This document shows positions 60,198 to 64,000 of a stretch of 64,000 bases of DNA, in pieces. Positions within the stretch are counted from its first letter, which is position 1. Every line of letters starts with the position of its first letter. Both the position numbers and the translations under genes were made by a program. The notes below the pieces were generated by a model, which was given only the letters and a program-made list of their open reading frames with translations, was not told the DNA's origin and ran no database searches. The stretch comes from Enterococcus_C asini_A (GTDB lineage: Bacteria; Bacillota; Bacilli; Lactobacillales; Enterococcaceae), in assembly GCF_031928785.1 (NCBI RefSeq), contig NZ_JARQAL010000001.1; one strand, given 5' to 3'.

Positions 60198-61919
60198 TTA
60201 AAGCAAACTTTTTAAGGTTGGCATATCATGAACTTGATAGAGTTCTTTAAAGGCCTGGATTTCTGCCTCTGAGTAGTGGTCAGGATCTAGCTGTAATGCT
60301 TCCACTGGTAGGGGATTATCATTTTTAATTTTGACTTCGATAACCACTGGACCCTTAGCGTTTTGAGCGGCGGTAAAGGCAGGCTCTAATTGGTCATATT
60401 GAGTAACGGTAAAGCCGGTTGCTCCTAGTGCTTCAGCAGCTTTACCAAAGTCAGCATCGGCTAAATCGACTCCGAAAAGTGCAGAGTTGGTGTTTTCTTG
60501 TTCGGCTTGGATAAAGCCAAAGGAATCGTTAGTTAAAACGACATTGATAATTGGCAATTGGTATTTTACTTGGGTGATAATGTCCGGCATATTCATGGCA
60601 AAACCACCGTCCCCTGATAAAGTGAAGACTTGGCGTTTAGGGAAATGGGCTTTGGCAGCAATGCCTCCGGGAACGCCGTAGCCCATGGTAGCAAACCAGC
60701 CCGATGTGGTAAAGGCTTGGCGACCGTGTAAGTTCAAATGACGGACTGAGTGAGTGGTGACATTGCCCACGTCAACGACAAAAATCGCATCATCTTCAGC
60801 GATTCGATTGATTTCTTTATAGACAGGTTCAGGCCGCAAACGCTCACCGTCGTCAAATTCATCAAAGCTGTGACGCCAGTTATGCCAGTTTTGCACATTT
60901 TCTTGATTGGCTGCTAGCCATTTGTCACTAGGCCGAGGTTCACCTAGTTCTACAAGTCGCGCTAAGGTTTCAGCACCGTCTCCAAGAATCGCTACATCTA
61001 CTGGATGGCGGCGGCCAAATTTAGCACTGTCGATGTCAATTTGAATAAATTTAGCATGAGGATTGATAAAAGCACCGGCAAAAGGCATATCACTGCCCAC
61101 AAAGACCACTAAGTCTGCCAGAGCTAAGGCTTCATTGGCCGGTTTAGTAGCTACTCGGGCACTGGACCCTAAGGCATTTTCAAATTCATCGGCCAAAATT
61201 CCCTTTGCTAGCACTGCATTTACCACTGGCATGCTGAAATGTTTTGAGAAGGCTTTGATTTCTGCTTCATGGCCCCGTAAGCCCTGACCGATAAAAAGCA
61301 CGGGTTGTTTTGCTTCAGCCAAATAAGGTAGGGCTTTTGTTACTTGGGCTTCATCTAGCTGAGGCAAACTAGTCTGGTAAGTTTTAGCTGAAATAAGATA
61401 GTCGTCTTCGATTTCTTCAAAACCGTAGTCTACGGGGATGGTAACGACTGCTACTCCTTGATATTTGTAAGCCGCTTGAATAGCATCTTCCACCACGTGA
61501 GGCAGGCTTTCTGGATTCATGACAGTGCGATTGTAGACACTAACATCTACATAGAGAGGATTTTCATTCATCTCTTGGAAGTAATTGTAGTTCATGAATT
61601 TACTGCCTACTTGGCCTAATAAGACCAACAAAGGCACGTGGTCCATTTTGGCATCGTATAAGCCGTTGATTAAATGAGTTGCTCCAGGGCCAGCCGAGCC
61701 AAAGGTGCAGGCGATTTTTCCTGAGAGTTTCGCTTCAGCTGCTGCGGCCAAAGCTCCAGCTTCTTCGTGACGGACTTGGATGTATTCCATATTTCCTTGT
61801 TCTTTGTACAAGGCTTCCATAGTGGAATTAAAGGAGCCGCCAGGAATCCCGTAAACCCGATCGATTCCCCAAGCTTTCATGACGCGCAACATGGCAACAC
61901 CAGCAGTGATTTTTGACAT
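60198..61919 (-). CDS. spxB: Pyruvate oxidase
   Basis: This thiamine-diphosphate and FAD enzyme oxidises pyruvate with oxygen and phosphate to acetyl phosphate, CO2 and hydrogen peroxide. The 573-residue protein has the catalytic Glu in VRHEEAGALAAA, the FAD middle domain and the ThDP motif GDGGFAMNMPDI...NDSFGF. Acetolactate synthases are related, but the start (KITAGVAMLRVMKAWG) is that of pyruvate oxidase. An ATG at 61949 is a possible longer start. With Pta encoded at 11.5 kb, acetyl phosphate is a shared metabolite. Confidence 0.88.
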   Translation of the reverse strand: MSKITAGVAMLRVMKAWGIDRVYGIPGGSFNSTMEALYKEQGNMEYIQVRHEEAGALAAAAEAKLSGKIACTFGSAGPGATHLINGLYDAKMDHVPLLVLLGQVGSKFMNYNYFQEMNENPLYVDVSVYNRTVMNPESLPHVVEDAIQAAYKYQGVAVVTIPVDYGFEEIEDDYLISAKTYQTSLPQLDEAQVTKALPYLAEAKQPVLFIGQGLRGHEAEIKAFSKHFSMPVVNAVLAKGILADEFENALGSSARVATKPANEALALADLVVFVGSDMPFAGAFINPHAKFIQIDIDSAKFGRRHPVDVAILGDGAETLARLVELGEPRPSDKWLAANQENVQNWHNWRHSFDEFDDGERLRPEPVYKEINRIAEDDAIFVVDVGNVTTHSVRHLNLHGRQAFTTSGWFATMGYGVPGGIAAKAHFPKRQVFTLSGDGGFAMNMPDIITQVKYQLPIINVVLTNDSFGFIQAEQENTNSALFGVDLADADFGKAAEALGATGFTVTQYDQLEPAFTAAQNAKGPVVIEVKIKNDNPLPVEALQLDPDHYSEAEIQAFKELYQVHDMPTLKSLL

Positions 61920-61960
61920 GTTCTTCACTTCTTTCTTTAAATTTGACATCCTATGTTCTT

Positions 61961-61990
61961 ATTGTATGCCGGTCTTTAAAAAATGTACAA
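61961..61990 (-). promoter_or_regulatory. Promoter of the pyruvate oxidase gene
   Basis: On the minus strand TTGTAC and TACAAT are spaced by 18 bases, about 40 bases before the start. It abuts the terminator of the preceding gene. Confidence 0.6.
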
Positions 61991-62023
61991 AAAAGACTCT
62001 CGTTCAAAAGAAGGAGAGTCTGA
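61990..62023 (-). terminator. Terminator of the AIM24-family gene
   Basis: AGACTCTC and GAGAGTCT form the stem; the minus strand continues in TTTTTT. Confidence 0.82.
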
Positions 62024-62033
62024 AAATCTTGAT

Positions 62034-62735
62034 TTAATTACTACTTTTGGTGATGTAAGGATCCAATAAGCCTGCTAAAGCTTCCACATTGCGGCTTTGA
62101 ATCAACACGGTGCCACTACCGTTAAAGGTGTTAACCAAGCCTTCTCCGGTTTTGAAACCAAAAGTACCAGAAGCCACTTCAATGCGATAGTCCAAGCTAG
62201 TGCTCCAGGCCAAAACATGATGATTGTCCACCACTAAAGGCTGGTCGCCAGTTAATGTGATTTCCATAATATCCCCGTAGCCGGAAATTAACATGGTTCC
62301 GCTTCCTGTGGTTTCCATTACAAAGAGTCCGCCCGTACCACCAAATAAAGCACCACTAATTTTTTGGCGTGCCATATTGTATTGGACGGTACCATCAGAA
62401 GCCAGGTAAGCGCCGGTGTTTAAGCGCCATTGTTCTTGCCCGATGGCTAGTTCGCGAATGGTCCCCGGGGTTCCTGGAGCGATGGCAATCAGGGCGTTGT
62501 CACTAAGACCGGTGGCGGTGGTAATAAAGAAACTTTCGCCACTGGTTACCGAACGTCCCACTGCTCGCAATGCGCCGCCGATACCTTTTTTCCCATTGGC
62601 ATTCATGTGGCCTTCTAGGTTTATTTGCCCGTTGTGATAAACCATGGCCCCTGCTTCCAATTTGATTGCTTCGTCTTTTTTCAGTTGGACTTCCACTAAA
62701 GGAAAGACTGATTGAGATGTCAGTTGGTATTTCAT
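62034..62735 (-). CDS. AIM24-family (TIGR00266-type) protein
   Basis: A 233-residue beta-rich protein without membrane segments, typical of the AIM24/YdhR-like family: LEAGAMVYHNG, GGALRAVGRSVTSGESFF and GGLFVMETTGSG are the characteristic glycine-rich turns. Its bacterial function is unknown. The start at 62735 follows GTGGGGAT; a longer frame to 62765 is not supported by a binding site. Confidence 0.82.
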   Translation of the reverse strand: MKYQLTSQSVFPLVEVQLKKDEAIKLEAGAMVYHNGQINLEGHMNANGKKGIGGALRAVGRSVTSGESFFITTATGLSDNALIAIAPGTPGTIRELAIGQEQWRLNTGAYLASDGTVQYNMARQKISGALFGGTGGLFVMETTGSGTMLISGYGDIMEITLTGDQPLVVDNHHVLAWSTSLDYRIEVASGTFGFKTGEGLVNTFNGSGTVLIQSRNVEALAGLLDPYITKSSN

Positions 62736-62881
62736 AAAATCCCCACTTTCTATGATGTATTCCAATTTTGATTATACGCTATTTTAAATCATTAAGCTCT
62801 TTTAAAGGAGACGAGTTCCATTTGGTGACGGATAAAGAACCATGGTACACTGAAAAATAGATAAATGATGAAGGTGAAAAC

Positions 62882-63841
62882 ATGAACTTTTGGCTTTGGC
62901 TCATAATAATAGGAATCATTTTTATAGGCATTGCTTTGCTAGTGGGATTTTGGTATTTGAATCGCTGGGCAAAGTTTTATGTAAATGCCGCAGTGGAACG
63001 AGAAAATGATTGGTTCGCCACAGAAGGCGCGGCTTTATTTGATAAATCTTGGCAACAACGCACCGATGAAGAAGACCATGCAGATGCAGACTTTTGGCTA
63101 CGAGAAGTGACTTGGAAAATTACTACCCAAGATCGCTTGAAACTGACTGCAGCTAGTTTTACTCAAGACAGTCATCGCTGGGTGATCGCTTTACATGGTT
63201 ATCGCAGTACCGGCTTTCAAGATATGAATGATGTGGCCCAAGTTTATTTTGAAAAAGGCTACAATGTGTTAGTTCCAGATCTGAGAGGTCACGGTCGTAG
63301 TGAAGGAAAAATTATCGGCTTAGGTTGGTTGGATCGTCTGGATTTGGTCCAGTGGATTGATGAAATTATCGCCCAAGATTCTCAAGCAGAGATTATCCTT
63401 CATGGCTGTTCCATCGGTGGTGCCGCAGGATTAATGGCTAGCGGGGAAAAATTGCCAGCACAAGTCAAACTTTTTATCGCTGACAGCAGTTTTACTTCGG
63501 TGTACAGTGAGTTTAAATGGCTTTTGCGCCGTTATACGAAATTTCCAGTGAGCCGTTTTATGGTTTTGGCGAATCGATATGCGAGAAGAAAAATGGGGTA
63601 CTCTTTAATAAAAGCTTCCGTGACTCGTCAGTTAGGAAGCAATCACTTACCCGTGTTACTTCTCCATGGTGAAAAGGATGAATTTGTCCCGGTAAAAGAA
63701 CTGGCAGCTTTAGCCAAGGCCAGTGCGTTACCTGCCAAAACAGCGGTCTTTTCCGATTGTGGCCATTTGGAAGCGAAGGAACAAAAACCCAAAGAGTACT
63801 GGCAAACCGTCTTTACCTTTATTGAAAAATATCTCCCTTGA
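62882..63841 (+). CDS. Membrane-anchored alpha/beta hydrolase
   Basis: A 319-residue protein with a strong N-terminal membrane anchor (about 4-26) and an alpha/beta hydrolase domain. The nucleophile Ser is in HGCSIGGAAG (GxSxG), the acid in LHGEKDEFVP and the His in DCGHLEA; HGYRSTG forms the oxyanion region. The domain may face the outside. Substrate unknown; similar enzymes are annotated as cell-surface esterases. ATG follows GAAGGTG. Confidence 0.84.
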   Translation: MNFWLWLIIIGIIFIGIALLVGFWYLNRWAKFYVNAAVERENDWFATEGAALFDKSWQQRTDEEDHADADFWLREVTWKITTQDRLKLTAASFTQDSHRWVIALHGYRSTGFQDMNDVAQVYFEKGYNVLVPDLRGHGRSEGKIIGLGWLDRLDLVQWIDEIIAQDSQAEIILHGCSIGGAAGLMASGEKLPAQVKLFIADSSFTSVYSEFKWLLRRYTKFPVSRFMVLANRYARRKMGYSLIKASVTRQLGSNHLPVLLLHGEKDEFVPVKELAALAKASALPAKTAVFSDCGHLEAKEQKPKEYWQTVFTFIEKYLP

Positions 63842-63846
63842 TTTTA

Positions 63847-63892
63847 GACCGAAAGTGACATCTCAATTTGTTTGAGAATTTCGCTTTCGGTC
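63847..63892. terminator. Hairpin behind the hydrolase gene
   Basis: GACCGAAAG pairs with CTTTCGGTC, with inner TCTCAA/TTGAGA; the T run after it is weak. Confidence 0.55.
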
Positions 63893-63919
63893 TCTGTCTG
63901 CTTTCAAGAGAACAATTAT

Positions 63920-63948
63920 TTGCGTTTTTTTTAGGCTCTCGTTAGAAT
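63920..63948 (+). promoter_or_regulatory. Promoter of a gene beyond the window
   Basis: TTGCGT and TAGAAT are spaced by exactly 17 bases, pointing out of the right window edge. Confidence 0.55.
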
Positions 63949-64000
63949 GAATTTACAAGGTTTGTTTGGTTCGATTCTGATTGAAGAGCCGACTAAAACA

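Overview
The window is a low-to-moderate G+C Firmicutes chromosome segment. Gene order and families (rex / thioredoxin-like / glpQ-like / miaA / hflX / glnR-glnA; split coaB and coaC with an ECF S component; lactose-type PTS; class III fructose bisphosphatase; phosphotransacetylase) point to the Lactobacillales, most likely Enterococcaceae. An ATP-grasp protein that looks like the enterococcal D-aspartate ligase suggests an Enterococcus faecium-like cell wall with a D-Asx cross-bridge. The genus is an inference. I found no rRNA, tRNA, CRISPR array, transposase or prophage.

Layout. 1-1.4 kb: NAD salvage (end of pncB, nadE). 1.4-1.9 kb: a gene-free stretch with a candidate structured RNA and terminators. 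1.9-4.4 kb: an LTA-synthase-family enzyme coupled to a TtcA-like tRNA thiolase. 4.5-7.5 kb (minus): membrane-anchored MutS-like ATPase, LysR regulator, NrdI. 7.7-15 kb: acetyltransferases, a LURP-one-like protein, Cof-type phosphatase, ung, pta, tsaE, a DnaQ-like exonuclease and exoA. 15.1-17 kb: an oxidoreductase and murB. 17.1-20.1 kb (minus): YhdH-type reductase, coaB, coaC and an S component (coenzyme A synthesis and probable pantothenate uptake). 20.3-25.6 kb: D-Asp-ligase-like protein and potABCD (polyamine uptake).

26.1-30.2 kb is the most unusual part: a three-gene, visibly AT-richer cluster of membrane proteins, two of them with cytoplasmic zinc ribbons and large outside domains, driven by one extended -10 promoter and closed by a strong terminator. 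I do not recognise a described system in it. Next comes ald, coupled to a frameshifted isochorismatase-like hydrolase (30.3-31.9 kb), then a secreted C39-like protease, an ABC-F protein and rex (32-36 kb), and the conserved run to glnA (36-43.4 kb). glnR has a textbook GlnR box. pyrG (44.4-46.1 kb) carries a leader that fits G-addition (reiterative transcription) attenuation.

46.1-51.6 kb is a self-contained sugar operon: 6-phospho-beta-galactosidase, lactose-family EIIA and EIICB, an HAD enzyme and a convergent LacI regulator. Near-identical operator-like sequences sit at both ends and a cre-like site overlaps the promoter. 51.9-64 kb holds a short UvrA-like ABC protein behind a candidate attenuator, ogt, oleate hydratase, class III fbp, pyruvate oxidase, an AIM24-family protein and a membrane-anchored alpha/beta hydrolase. 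Two related intergenic repeats with long terminator-like hairpins lie at 32.8 and 55.2 kb.
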